A program made the position numbers and the translations under genes. A stretch of DNA of 64,000 nucleotides from Skeletonema tropicum (lineage: Eukaryota; Bacillariophyta; Thalassiosirophyceae; Thalassiosirales; Thalassiosiraceae): contig CM074129.1 in NCBI GenBank assembly GCA_037178625.1, forward strand, positions 992,001 through 1,056,000. The letters run 5' to 3'. Under the pieces are notes generated by a model that saw nothing but the letters and a program-made list of their open reading frames with translations, made no database searches and was not told the origin of the DNA. Of the stretch, positions 19,837 to 28,993 are shown in pieces; the stretch's first letter is position 1; each line of letters opens with the position of its first letter.

Positions 19837-21896
19837 TTACCTAGGTTCGGCTTCAGCACAAAGAGTAACACCATGTGCCTCAAACATGTGAACACGGAGA
19901 GCCACATTAAGTAAGCGCTTACTGCAATGAGGACAAGTGCTGACCATCGTATCCTCTTTCGATACTTTCACCTGCGCCGTTTCATCAGCATCATTTCCGA
20001 CTGCGCCATCGCCATTATCTTCTGCAGATGTAGATGAATCGAATACCATCAGAGGTTGATGGAGAGCAACCTCCCCATTGATGTCTGCGACTAAAGATCC
20101 TTCATCGACCTCGACAGTATCAATTTGTGTCTCTGCAACAGCGCTATTATTGATTTCGACATCTTCTGCTCTGGGACGTCGGGGAGCATATTTATTAGGA
20201 CGCTTTGACTCCTCTTTCAAACGCAAAATATTAGATTGTATGAATTCAGCACTCTTCAAGTAATACTGAATGAACACCTTCTTCTTGAGTTCCTTCCCGC
20301 GAGTAGCGCCCATCTGACGCATCAATTGGTTCCAGATTGCATGGGCGCTTTCGATGTTTTGCTCGTCAAAACCGCCAAGAGTTCCCCACATAGTCAGCTG
20401 GTCAAGAAGATGGCCAATGAAGAGGAGATGACTTTTGGGGAATGCAGGAAGTTTTGACTTCCACTCGGCAATCGGTACGTCTGTTAATAATAGCTTGACA
20501 ATGAGATCTTTGAGCTTCTTAATGTTCGCTTCAAAGTCTTTAATTGCCTTGTCGGACTGCTTATTGACGGATTTCATTACTCGTTGGATTTTGAACCATA
20601 GAGACACAACTTCCTTCATTCGCAATGTGAAATTACTCAACTCTTCCTTCAGATCTTGTTGTTCGATGATAGGATCAAACTCATCGAACATGTCACTGTA
20701 TATGACTTCACTATGCTCCGCATAATTCATGCAATGGTTACCGACCATTTGTGCTTCAAAGTAAGTTTGCCTGTCACAACCGTTCTTCTTCAATACTTCC
20801 TCAAACTTTCTCTTCGAATGACCACCATGATTTTTCAGATACTCCTCACATTCCAAAATTGTATTGTCGGTAATGCTGATCTGCTCCATGAGCACGACAA
20901 TGTAATCAGCAAGGTTGGAATTTTCTTTCGTGCTGTTGACCAGTTCCGTAGCTTCAGTCTCCAATTGCTTCTCGAGATGCTTTAACTCATCCTCGAGCTG
21001 CTGCTGTTTCTCACGCAGCTCTGCTGTTGCTTCCTCAGTCAACGAAAAGTCTTCTCCGATGGTTTCTTTGATGACTTCCAACTCATCAGTCCGTGAAAGT
21101 AAATCAGCGACAACAGTGCTCTGCCTAGTGAATACGGATTTAGTGTCCTTCTCCTGTTCGGTAAGAAACTCTTTGTATCTATATAACTTCTTCAATACCA
21201 ATTCAATCGTCTCACGGAATGCTACCTGCTCCGTGCCAGAAGATCGGGCAGCTGCTTTCTTCTCGATGCATTCGTAAGCAGAAATAGACAAATTTACGAG
21301 CCAGTTCGTGAACCCCAGCACGACATGCATTGATGCCTTCGTCACACAGTCAAGTGGAATATTGAGTATTGGCTCGTGAATGATGCTGTTTGAATATTTT
21401 TGTGTGATATTCGACCGGAACTTAGGTTTCTTTCTGTCTTGGTCCCTGCCTTTCGCATGATACATTTCTTGTTGAGGTCCCACGGCCGTTCGCACATTCG
21501 TTTGTCGGCACGTTTCTTCTTCTTTATTGCCTCGGTGAGGATTCCGTCTTTGGCTTCACCCAAGACCATCTTGCATTTAGAACATATCACTTTGAGGTGA
21601 TCAATATTACTGGGATCAAGAGGGAAGTTGAAGCATGACACTGCTGTATCGCGACTACGGAATAATTGAGAAGGAGCGGTTAGCTTCATTGGGGCCGAGT
21701 TATTCTGACCTCTCTTTGAACGACGCTGTGGAGCCACCACAGTTGTTGCAGATTCTCTGCCACATTTTGATGTTTTTGAAGATGATGGAGTAACAAATTG
21801 CCCGGATGAACCTGACACTGGAGTATACACCCCAGTTGGCGCATTTTGGCGGCTACCGCTATCTCTATTGTGGCTAGAATTGGGGGTTGTTGCCAT
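19837..21896 (-). pseudogene. Coiled-coil/zinc-finger protein of element Y, one frame change
   Basis: Starts at the ATG at 21896 (ACCATGG context) with MATTPNSSHNRD. It has a basic Ser-rich N-terminus and a CxxC (ICSKCKMVLGE), then changes frame somewhere in ~21420-21495 and continues for ~530 residues. The second part has PILNIPLDCVTKASMHVVLG, a long coiled coil (ATAELREKQQQLEDELKHLE and neighbours), a second helical region (FGGFDEQN-type segment GTLGGFDEQNIESAHAIWN), an acidic low-complexity stretch and a C-terminal C2H2 finger (CPHCSKRLLNVALRVHMFEAH). A similar 'LNIP...LHxxLG' segment is, from memory, seen in other protist transposon proteins. No catalytic triad is evident. It may be the mobilising protein or an accessory. 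Confidence 0.6.
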
Positions 21897-22073
21897 GGTT
21901 AGCAAGAATGAGTGCACAAGATGATGTGGAAATGACGCTTGGCGCAAAAAAAAAACTAGATTCCCCAAAATCCAATAATAGTTCTCATAATGATCTCACG
22001 CACAAAAACGTTAATACCGTTTGTATACACTAGATATTTTAGGGGTGAATGCTTTTGACAACCAACTAGTGAG

Positions 22074-22143
22074 ACGGCAACACCCAGCATATTCTAACTC
22101 GCAAGAGTCTGGGGAACACGAATATGTTGGGTGTTGCCGTCTC
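22074..22143. repeat. Hairpin in the 5' region of element Y
   Basis: GAGACGGCAACACCCAGCAT pairs with ATGTTGGGTGTTGCCGTCTC, a ~24-base stem with about one mismatch around a ~22-base loop. It lies upstream of the element Y gene. A shorter hairpin with the same GGCAAC-CCCA core is at 33224-33286. Confidence 0.6.
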
Positions 22144-22249
22144 AGGGGTTTTATTGGTCGAACTCACTAACTACCCTCTACGTAGGAATTAGGTAAAAGT
22201 CGGAGTCACACAAATGTCGTCTGCCGCGGTCTCGAATCCACCGTGGCGG

Positions 22250-22407
22250 CGTCAGATCCGACCCTTCTCCAACTCGGCCTTGATGGCAGAGGGGTCCCAT
22301 TTAGTATGGGGGCTACCGTGTTAAACTTTACAAGAAACGAACATTTTTAAAAATCGAAAAAAATGGAGACTCGAGGTAAAAAGCATGCAAGTGCGCAAGG
22401 GTAAAAT
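22250..22407 (-). repeat. Outer portion of right TIR of element X
   Basis: About 158 bases inverted relative to 16595-16752, ending GCGCAAGGGTAAA. Confidence 0.75.
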
Positions 22408-23480
22408 TAGGTAAATGTTGCATTATAAGCAGGCACATAGACATAGATAACTTTAGTAAAGATGTTCCAGGTTTGGTGCTATTTCCGTTGTTGTACTCAT
22501 TAAATACCTGCAGCTATGTGCACTTTGTATTAGTAGTAAGACATGCATCTTAGTATTACGAACATTTACGACTGTGAGATTAAACGGGACTCAGATGGAC
22601 ACATCCAGTATTGTACCGCACAATCTCCGTTCATTCAATGTAGAGAAATTGAAAATTCGAAGATCGGCTCGTCATCATAGAACTGTGACCAATCTGCCGA
22701 GGCAGATGGCCGCAATGGTTCATCTTTGCCGACCCGTCGTGGCTTTCTCATAGAAATAATCACTTCTTTCTTCATCAATTCTTGATCAATTGCATTTCAT
22801 TTGCTCTCGACGAAGGATTTGTCAACCCATTAGATCATCTGGTCATTTGCTTCCGCAGATCCCTGTGCTACGCAGTGCCGCTTGTCCCAGACAAGCTTAC
22901 AATGACGTTCTCGTCAGGACTATTACATGTCCTTGTCTCCTCTGAGACTAGTTTAAAGAAGAGAAGGAGTAGGCAAGTATGTAGGTTATCTTATCAACAC
23001 TGCGTAGCATTTATCCCAGAAAATTTTACTGGAATCATTATTGTTCCTGGGCTTGAGAGCAAATACAGTGAAGAATCCAAAGTTGACGATAGGTCGTTAC
23101 CTCCCCCCTTCACAACTCTTCACTGCAATGAATATGGAAGAAGACAGGACATACTTATTGTCAGTAAAAGCACGTGAAATGAACAAAAAAACAAATAAAT
23201 GCAAATTATACATCCGAAAGAGGGGCTCATTTCAAAGTGAAGGATTACAAGTTTCTCTCATGTGTTTGGTCGGATAATGAGATTCGTGTAGTGTAAAATC
23301 ATAGCCCCTCAATACAAGTAGTGATGTGTGTGCAACAATACGTAATAATAAATCACGAACAATCACTTGTCTCACCTCGCTCAGCCATAGCGTCAGTTCC
23401 AAACTGTCCCTTACAGAGCATACTCTAGAGAAGCATCACAACAAACGTCACAGACAGCGTCTCCTCCCCCCATCACTAAT
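22408..23480. other. Intergenic, only short unassigned frames
   Basis: A 52-codon plus-strand frame starting at 22594 (MDTSSIVPHNLRSF) and a 131-codon frame at 22782-23177 have no recognisable motif. The stretch after 23300 is CT-rich and holds the 3' end of the HMG-box gene. Confidence 0.35.
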
Positions 23481-24551
23481 CTACTCCCACCTAAACCCCT
23501 CCTCCTCACACTTCCTCCTCCTCCGCTCCTTACTCTCCCTAACCTTCCTCTCATGCTCTTCCTCCATCTCCTTAGGCCTCGGCGCGAAAATTACCTGTTC
23601 ATACCCCTCCAACTCTACTTCCAACTCATTCCGTTCCTCCCTTGGCTCTTTCCGTACCCACGGTCCCTGACTTCCTGTCCGCCCATCTTCCAATACAACA
23701 ACCACCCCATTCTTGTTCTTCGAAAGACGTTTCATGACACGATACGGAGTCCACGAACCAGTAGCGCGATATTCAATCAATCGATCTTCATACTCACGCG
23801 TGGCATCCTTGGCAAGTCGCTTGTAATACCCCCGTTCCTCATCACTCATGGCATTCCACATGGAGGATATTTTCCTCACCGCATTAATTTGATTATGGTG
23901 TCGATTAGGATTATCATTCCGTAACTTGGTAGTCATTTGAGAGACGTAAATGACATATCCCGAATCGGGCGGTTTGGGCGGAGCACTTGGTAAATCGACA
24001 TCACGTTTGATCCGTCGTCGCCTCCCGCCAGGAATGCGCATGGGTAAATCCCACCGATCAGAGCCACGTTGCTCGACGATGATTTGACGGTGGCGTCGTT
24101 TCATGGCTCGTTTGTATTCGGAGAGGGCGCTGTCGGTGGAGATGATGTGATCGTTGTTGGAGTAGCCGGCGGTGGTGGAGAGGACGTGGGGGTAGGCGGA
24201 GAGGGTGTTGCGGAGGGGGTTGTAGGATTGACGGGCTGTTACGACGAGGGCTGCTTCTTGTTGGAGGTCTAACAGGGGTGCTTGTGCAGCAGCGGCGGCG
24301 GCGGTGGCTTGGATAGAAGTGGAGCCATCAAAAAGTGCAGCGGGGGCAACACCTACCGACAACTTGGCTTGATAGGATGGATCCAACACGCTGCTGTGGA
24401 CGGATAAACCGGCAGCCTCGGCGATGGGCTGGGCATGCCGGAGTTCTTGTTGAGCTGAGGCGATTTCATTGTCGACTCGGGCGAGGAGGGAGGTGATCTC
24501 TGCAGAGGTGAGAGGCGGTGGTAGCCCCACGTCCACGTGTTGTGTGCTCAT
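23481..24551 (-). CDS. HMG-box protein
   Basis: An intact 356-residue protein. Residues ~1-110 are helical and Ala/Gln-rich. A basic segment (KRAMKRRHRQ, GGRRRRIKR) precedes the HMG box at ~residues 190-255: PPKPPDSGYVIYVSQMTTKL, then PNRHHNQINAVRKISSMWNA and MSDEERGYYKRLAKDATREY. The Pro/Ser-Gly-Tyr start, ISxMWxxMSxxER and YxxxA core are the classical signature of the L-shaped DNA-bending domain. The C-terminus is Glu/Arg-rich. It is most likely a nuclear chromatin or transcription factor. Start is at the only good ATG. A TACGTAGGAAT motif lies 60 bases upstream of the ATG in gene orientation. Confidence 0.85.
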   Translation of the reverse strand: MSTQHVDVGLPPPLTSAEITSLLARVDNEIASAQQELRHAQPIAEAAGLSVHSSVLDPSYQAKLSVGVAPAALFDGSTSIQATAAAAAAQAPLLDLQQEAALVVTARQSYNPLRNTLSAYPHVLSTTAGYSNNDHIISTDSALSEYKRAMKRRHRQIIVEQRGSDRWDLPMRIPGGRRRRIKRDVDLPSAPPKPPDSGYVIYVSQMTTKLRNDNPNRHHNQINAVRKISSMWNAMSDEERGYYKRLAKDATREYEDRLIEYRATGSWTPYRVMKRLSKNKNGVVVVLEDGRTGSQGPWVRKEPREERNELEVELEGYEQVIFAPRPKEMEEEHERKVRESKERRRRKCEEEGFRWE

Positions 24552-24880
24552 CGTTGTGATTTTTTTTGATGGATTTTTTGATGATTTTTTGAAAAGGAGT
24601 GGAGAGATTCAATTCCTACGTACAATAGGTCACATAGAAATGTTGGAAAGGAGGGCCGAAAACGGCAGACAGACACAGCAAGATTTTCTTCTTCTTGGGT
24701 GCAGCTGAGAAAATGAGAAGGCGAAATACGAAATAATAACAAATCTCTATTGTATTCCTATATACTTACAATACTTACAAAGCTTATGTACTACTTTCCA
24801 TTGGTAATGGCAATAACTAAGTATTCTACAAGTGAAATGGAGCCCATTCCAAGCGACTTTGGCAAGTCGATCGAGCTGTT
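24552..24880. other. Promoter region of the HMG-box gene and 3' region of the neighbour
   Basis: Contains ATTCCTACGTA at 24612-24622, one of seven copies in the window. No gene seen. Confidence 0.4.
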
Positions 24881-25498
24881 CTACTGTGAAAATGATAGTG
24901 TAGCTCGAGCAATCGCAGCTTGTGTCGACTTGAGAGAACTCTGCTCGGCACACTTGCCCAACAAATCGATCAAGGAGTCTTCTTCTACCTCCTGGGGCTG
25001 CTGATGCTCACGTCGTCGTCGCTGTTCCAGCTGTTTCCACAGCACAGCCTTCATGTGATCTCGACGCACCTTCATCACACCGGAACAACGTTTGCCTAGG
25101 ACCAAATGGTCAATGCCTACAAGTTCTTCTGTCGTAACGATGCTATTCCGGAGAACATACTTGACAGATTCCTTGACAGAGGTAGGTGGGGATCTGTGGA
25201 TCAGCTTCCTGATTCGATGAGCTTCCTTCATTGCTTGTGCACCAAAGACCTCGTAATCTTTCTTGGTATAAGCCTTCGTGTTGCGATAGTGGTCGTTCGA
25301 GTCATCGTAGACACGGAGCGTCGAGAATGCGGAGAAGGTTACTGCAGCTGGCGGTGCTAAGTTGGGCGCTGCATCTTCTGCTTCTAGAGAAGAAGAGTGG
25401 TGGGGCCAATCCTCGAGCAGTCCCACACGCTGTGGCCGTGTAGCTGGCTCCGGAGTTTGCTCGTTGGGAAGGTCGGTGCTGTTGCATTGCATCATCAT
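24881..25498 (-). CDS. Charged hypothetical protein, likely diatom gene family
   Basis: A 205-residue protein. The N-terminal ~55 residues are low-complexity. The core has STLRVYDDSNDHYRN, YTKKDYEVFGAQAMKEAHRI, EELVGIDHLVLGKRCSG and VMKVRRDHMKAVLWKQLEQR, a helical charged arrangement. From memory, this order (V-Y-D, Y-x-x-x-D, EA-R-I, GI-HL-V, RR-x-H-x-x-AVL) is shared by many uncharacterised diatom proteins; I cannot search to confirm it. The C-terminus is a Glu-rich amphipathic helix. No enzyme motif. The first ATG of three in a row was taken; the ATG-start choice changes only 1-2 residues. Confidence 0.6.
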   Translation of the reverse strand: MMMQCNSTDLPNEQTPEPATRPQRVGLLEDWPHHSSSLEAEDAAPNLAPPAAVTFSAFSTLRVYDDSNDHYRNTKAYTKKDYEVFGAQAMKEAHRIRKLIHRSPPTSVKESVKYVLRNSIVTTEELVGIDHLVLGKRCSGVMKVRRDHMKAVLWKQLEQRRRREHQQPQEVEEDSLIDLLGKCAEQSSLKSTQAAIARATLSFSQ

Positions 25499-25604
25499 GA
25501 GATCTCTTCAGCTTCAGAAGGATAGTAAATCGTTGGCAATTGAGGCTAATGGTGTGAAGTATTCTTCTCCTTCTTTTTCTCTCGAAGCAGTGCTTTATGA
25601 GGTG

Positions 25605-25739
25605 TATCGCTGCTTTTGATCGATGTGTAGAATGTGCATCTACTTATGTATGCAGTGTTCATTAACTGCTGGAATTCTTCTTCTTCCTCATCCTTCTCAG
25701 AAAGTTGAATGCGAACCCTTCGTGGATCGTGCAACGTGA
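25605..25739 (+). repeat. Direct repeat, copy 1
   Basis: About 135 bases, from TATCGCTGCTTTTGATCG to GTGCAACGTG, recur at 26327-26467 with a few substitutions and extra TTC units. It overlaps the region just upstream of the gene at 24881-25498 and marks a local duplication. Confidence 0.75.
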
Positions 25740-25802
25740 ATCAAAATGATAGGAAGAGATAATTGTACCGTACGGCTGGGTTCAAATAGCACCATGTAAA
25801 CT

Positions 25803-25941
25803 GGGGGACCACTTTTCAACATGTTCTCGTGGGAATATTTTCTTGCCTTTTTTACCGTTCCATGCGCCAGCATCAGTACTATGGAACTGTAACTCAGGAA
25901 AACTTTTATCATGCATTTCTGACTATGAAAAGTGGTCCCCC
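25803..25941. mobile_element. Small MITE-like inverted repeat
   Basis: GGGGGACCACTTTTCA at 25803-25818 is inverted at 25926-25941 (TGAAAAGTGGTCCCCC). The ~139-base unit is non-coding; no target duplication is apparent. A hairpin-forming MITE or a simple inverted repeat are both possible. Confidence 0.5.
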
Positions 25942-26254
25942 GATTTTTTTTATCATATTGAAGCATTTGTGGGAATCACAGTTTTAGGAATTAGATGAGA
26001 CAGATCGAGTGCCGGGTATAAAATCCAATTGATTCCTACGTACAATAGTTTTCTTCGAGAAAGTCATCACTCAAAATGAGCTAAACCATGGTGAAATACC
26101 CTCTCCTACGACCGCCAATAACACCACAACTATTAGTCCTACAGGCCCAGACGAAACAGAAATCACATCCTGTTGGTCCATAGGATCTCATTGATACCTC
26201 AATCATTGTCTAAATCCCAGATTTGAATTCAAAAGTGCTATTTGAACCTGTACA
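25942..26254. other. Non-coding spacer in the repeat cluster
   Basis: Contains ATTCCTACGTA at 26032-26042. No gene seen. Confidence 0.4.
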
Positions 26255-26326
26255 ACTTCCTCATAACTTCCTATTACATCGTGACTTAAAGTTATCCACT
26301 CTACTTCTACCTACTTAGGCCTCATC
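26255..26326 (+). repeat. Paralogous empty site of the 780-bp MITE
   Basis: About 70 bases starting ACTTCCTCATAACTTCC are repeated at 27436-27510. Here only one ACTTCCTC is present, so this copy represents the site before the MITE at 26656 inserted. Confidence 0.75.
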
Positions 26327-26467
26327 TATCGCTGCTTTTGATCGATGTGTAGAATGTGCATCTCCTTATGTATGCAGTGTTCATTAACTGCTGGAATTCT
26401 TCTTCTTCTTCTTCCTCATCCTTCTCCTAAAGTTGAATGCAAACCCTTCGTGGATCGTGCAACGTGG
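26327..26467 (+). repeat. Direct repeat, copy 2
   Basis: Second copy of the 25605-25739 unit. Together with the 26255/27436 repeat it shows a tandem duplication of a ~0.7-1.2 kb block later invaded by MITEs. Confidence 0.75.
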
Positions 26468-26479
26468 ATCATATGTATT

Positions 26480-26642
26480 GTAACAGAAATTTTAAAGTAC
26501 GTCTGGTGGGCCCTCAAGAGGCGACATTATCTACACTAAGTGATAACGAACATGTGCTGCAGTAGCTGATCAAAATGATACCTAGAGGAAGAGATAATTG
26601 TACAACTAGGGCCCACCAGACGTACTTTAAAATTTCTGTTAC
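26480..26642. mobile_element. Short palindromic MITE-like element
   Basis: A 35-base arm beginning GTAACAGAAATTTTAAAGT and ending GGTGGGCCCT at 26480-26514 is inverted without visible mismatch at 26608-26642. The ~163-base unit interrupts sequence continuous in the first repeat copy, supporting insertion. No clear target duplication. Confidence 0.55.
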
Positions 26643-26655
26643 ATATAACTTCCTC

Positions 26656-27435
26656 CAAGGGTAAATAAGCAGGGTTGGCGTCGTTTTGTGAAATTTCAAA
26701 ATCAATTTACCATCTCGTCGGCTAACCGGTATTCGAATTTAGCGATTATTTACAAATTCCGAAGTATCGCTCCTACGTTCACAAGTGTGCAGGAAACGGC
26801 ATCAAATTTTTCCTAAGTAAGATTATCGTTACGACTTTGAAATCCCTATCATTGAGTCTCGCTTGCCTTCATTGAGTCTCGGTTGCCCGCCCGATCTCCG
26901 TCATTGAAAGCTCAAATTGAACACTCTCTGCCGGCAACCATGGTCAGCGTTGCCGCTGCTGGAATAGACCTAGAAAATAGCCGTAATATGAGACGGTCGG
27001 TGGCTGATTGTTACTATTGATTACTATGTCTGTGTTATCGTGTTTGGATTCACTGGAAACGCTCCATGGGACGTTCAATAAGCACTGTTTAATGGGCGGC
27101 GCTCGCCGGACGTCACCGCCTAATATTGCCTCCATACTGCCTTCTCTCAGGGGATTTGGCAGTGGCGAGGGCTTCAACACCAACATAGTAATCAATAATA
27201 ACCGTCAGCCACCAATCATCCCATAATAAGGCTATTAACTTGGTCTAATTCAACGGCGGCAACGGTGATCATGGTTGCCTTGCCTTGAGCGTGTGGTTAG
27301 TGCTGATCACCCTGTTCGGACCGGCACTGACTTTCGCTTTCCAGTTTGCCGACGAGACGGTAACGGTACTCAGCTTTTTTACTAGGTAAAATTTTGGCGG
27401 GAACCATCGTCGCCAACCCTGCTTATTTACCATTG
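26656..27435. mobile_element. 780-bp hAT-like MITE with 8-bp target duplication
   Basis: The left end CAAGGGTAAATAAGCAGGG and right end (complement CAATGGTAAATAAGCAGGG) form a ~25-base TIR. The flanks are ACTTCCTC on both sides (26648-26655, 27436-27443). Eight-base duplications and CA-starting TIRs fit the hAT superfamily. An inner inverted pair (around 26991 and 27178) causes mirrored short frames on both strands; none is a gene. The nearby empty site at 26255 proves insertion. Confidence 0.8.
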
Positions 27436-28582
27436 ACTTCCTCATAACTTCCCATTACATCGTGACTTAAAGTTATCCACTCTACTTCTACCTACTTAGG
27501 CCTTATCCTATCGTGCTATTATCTCTTTCTATTAGCGACCCCTGAGACGGTATCTCCTTGATTGAAGAGAATCAAAATTATAAATTATTCTTGAATCGTG
27601 TAAATCTGTCACGGACAGGAATCGTTTACCGTGTACCGAATTTCTATAGTAATAAACGCAGATTTGATCCCACCAAAAGACGAAAATAGCTCTTCTATTT
27701 TCGAAATTCCGCAGGTACTGTTACCAAAAATTGATCGGCCCTTCGCTCCTCATACTTACATATTGCTTGATAGATAGACAGATAGAAGATATAACATGTA
27801 TGTCTACATACTAGTATTGTTAAGACATAAGTAGGTACTGATTCAGGATCTTCGAAAGCTTTAACCTCGGTAGGGTTAACCCGAGGCATTTTTACTTATT
27901 TGGGACTCTTTCGCATACTTAGGACGTACAAGGAGTACTATAAAGATACTGTACCATAACGGAGAAATTGGCCGACAATTATGGTTGAGGTACCTTGCTG
28001 GCAATGTTTATTTCACATGGTTACTTTTTGAACACATATCATGACTCTAGAGTAACATTGAGGTAATTCGCGAGCAAGTTGGCTTATAGTTGGGTTAGGG
28101 TACGCACATGTAGGTTATTGTTAGGTTCTCTCTCTCTAGAGGCATTTGATGCAAAATAGTAAACTAATGAAAAACCTATTCACTACAATGCGTAAGAAAG
28201 CAGCCTAGACTATTTCTTCCCCCTGCGAGATGCTAGTGTGATATTGTCATCATCTTTATCATCCTTATCTCCACTCTCATCCATCAACATTTTTTGTGCG
28301 TACTGACGCGGCCGCGCTAGCACGCGAAGCGGCTGGTTTTCCAATGACCGCCCCTCTTGACATAGGCTCATTTTTTTGTCAAGGGCTTTGTGCTCCACTC
28401 GAATGAAAGAACGGATATGAGCTAGTAAACGGAGACAGGTTTCCGTAATCGTAATGAAGATTCTTATCTTGCCGATAAGCTGACTATTTCAACACATTTT
28501 AGCTATTAGTGTTAATTTATCACTGTTCTACTCTCTTCTATAACATTACATCATGGTGACATTTCCATTTCGAGTCTTATCG
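27436..28582. other. Non-coding region after the MITE
   Basis: Begins with the second ACTTCCTC repeat copy. It contains a small hairpin GAAAATAGCTCTTCTATTTTC at ~27685-27705 (positions approximate) and a CT/GA palindrome near 28126-28142. Short minus-strand frames at 27695-27889 and 28210-28398 have no recognisable motif. Confidence 0.4.
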
Positions 28583-28993
28583 TTATTGTTGTCTAGAATA
28601 CAGATCAAGCAACTTGGAGAACTTAAGATCAATCTGCTCCGAAACTAATTGTAATTCATCACATTCCTCTTCGAGATCTTCCAAAAGATCATCCATTAGG
28701 AGATCCGCGTGACACTCACACGACACTCTCGTTCGTCGCTTGACGGTAGTAGATCCTTTGAAATTGGAATGAGACATATCGGGCTCCTCAAGACTGAACT
28801 CTGCCCTCCGGACAACGGGGATAGAATAGTAGAGGAACGGGTCGTCTTGTTTCAGTGATTGCAGGTCTTCTGCAGTCAGGGTATCGATATCGATTTCTAT
28901 CGGCTCCTGGTGGCAGGGTGCAGTAGCTGTGTGCACTGGTTCGGAGCTTGAAGTTGAAGAAGGAGTCATCTTGGTTGATCTGGCGGTGAACAT
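28583..28993 (-). CDS. Small acidic 'DPFLYYS' family protein, divergent copy
   Basis: A 136-residue protein. After a Ser/Thr-rich N-terminus (SSTSSSEPV) it has DDPFLYYSIPVVRRAEFSLE, then RRTRVSCECHADLLMDDLLE, then a Glu/Asp-rich tail with heptad-like leucines. It shares order and spacing of DPFLYYS, a following Arg/Glu segment and R-[KR]-T-R-[IV]-S-x-E-x-H-x-x-LL-[LM]-[ED]-DL with the two near-identical genes at 38538 and 46512. I know no function; the acidic helical C-terminus suggests a protein partner. It is the most diverged copy, with 'SCECH' where the others have 'SFELH'. Confidence 0.65.
   Translation of the reverse strand: MFTARSTKMTPSSTSSSEPVHTATAPCHQEPIEIDIDTLTAEDLQSLKQDDPFLYYSIPVVRRAEFSLEEPDMSHSNFKGSTTVKRRTRVSCECHADLLMDDLLEDLEEECDELQLVSEQIDLKFSKLLDLYSRQQ

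Larger units (their letters stand above)
19624..22245 (-). mobile_element. Element Y: transposon with CACGGTG termini and one large gene
   Basis: A 2622-base insertion starting CACGGTGAATTCG and ending CGAATCCACCGTG (13-bp TIR, one mismatch). It is flanked by GCGG on both sides (19620-19623 and 22246-22249). The pre-insertion site is preserved as the left TIR of element X, which reads GAGTTGCGGCGTCAG when complemented, so insertion and target duplication are proven by the sequence. Ends beginning CAC and a 3-4-base duplication are reminiscent of CACTA-type elements, but the TIR and protein do not otherwise match ones I know. Confidence 0.8.
16595..22407 (-). mobile_element. Element X: DNA transposon with ~312-bp terminal inverted repeats, interrupted by element Y
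   Basis: The left end (16595-16906) is inverted at the right as two pieces: 19468-19623 and 22250-22407. The pieces become contiguous when element Y (19624-22245) and one GCGG duplication are removed, which restores an unbroken TIR. Net length is about 3.2 kb. It carries one disabled transposase-like gene on the minus strand. The long TIRs recall Mutator-type elements, but the encoded protein is not a recognisable MULE transposase. Confidence 0.75.

Noticed and set aside
27008..27226. Opposed short frames inside the 780-bp MITE
   Set aside because: They arise from the internal inverted repeat and have no conserved motif.
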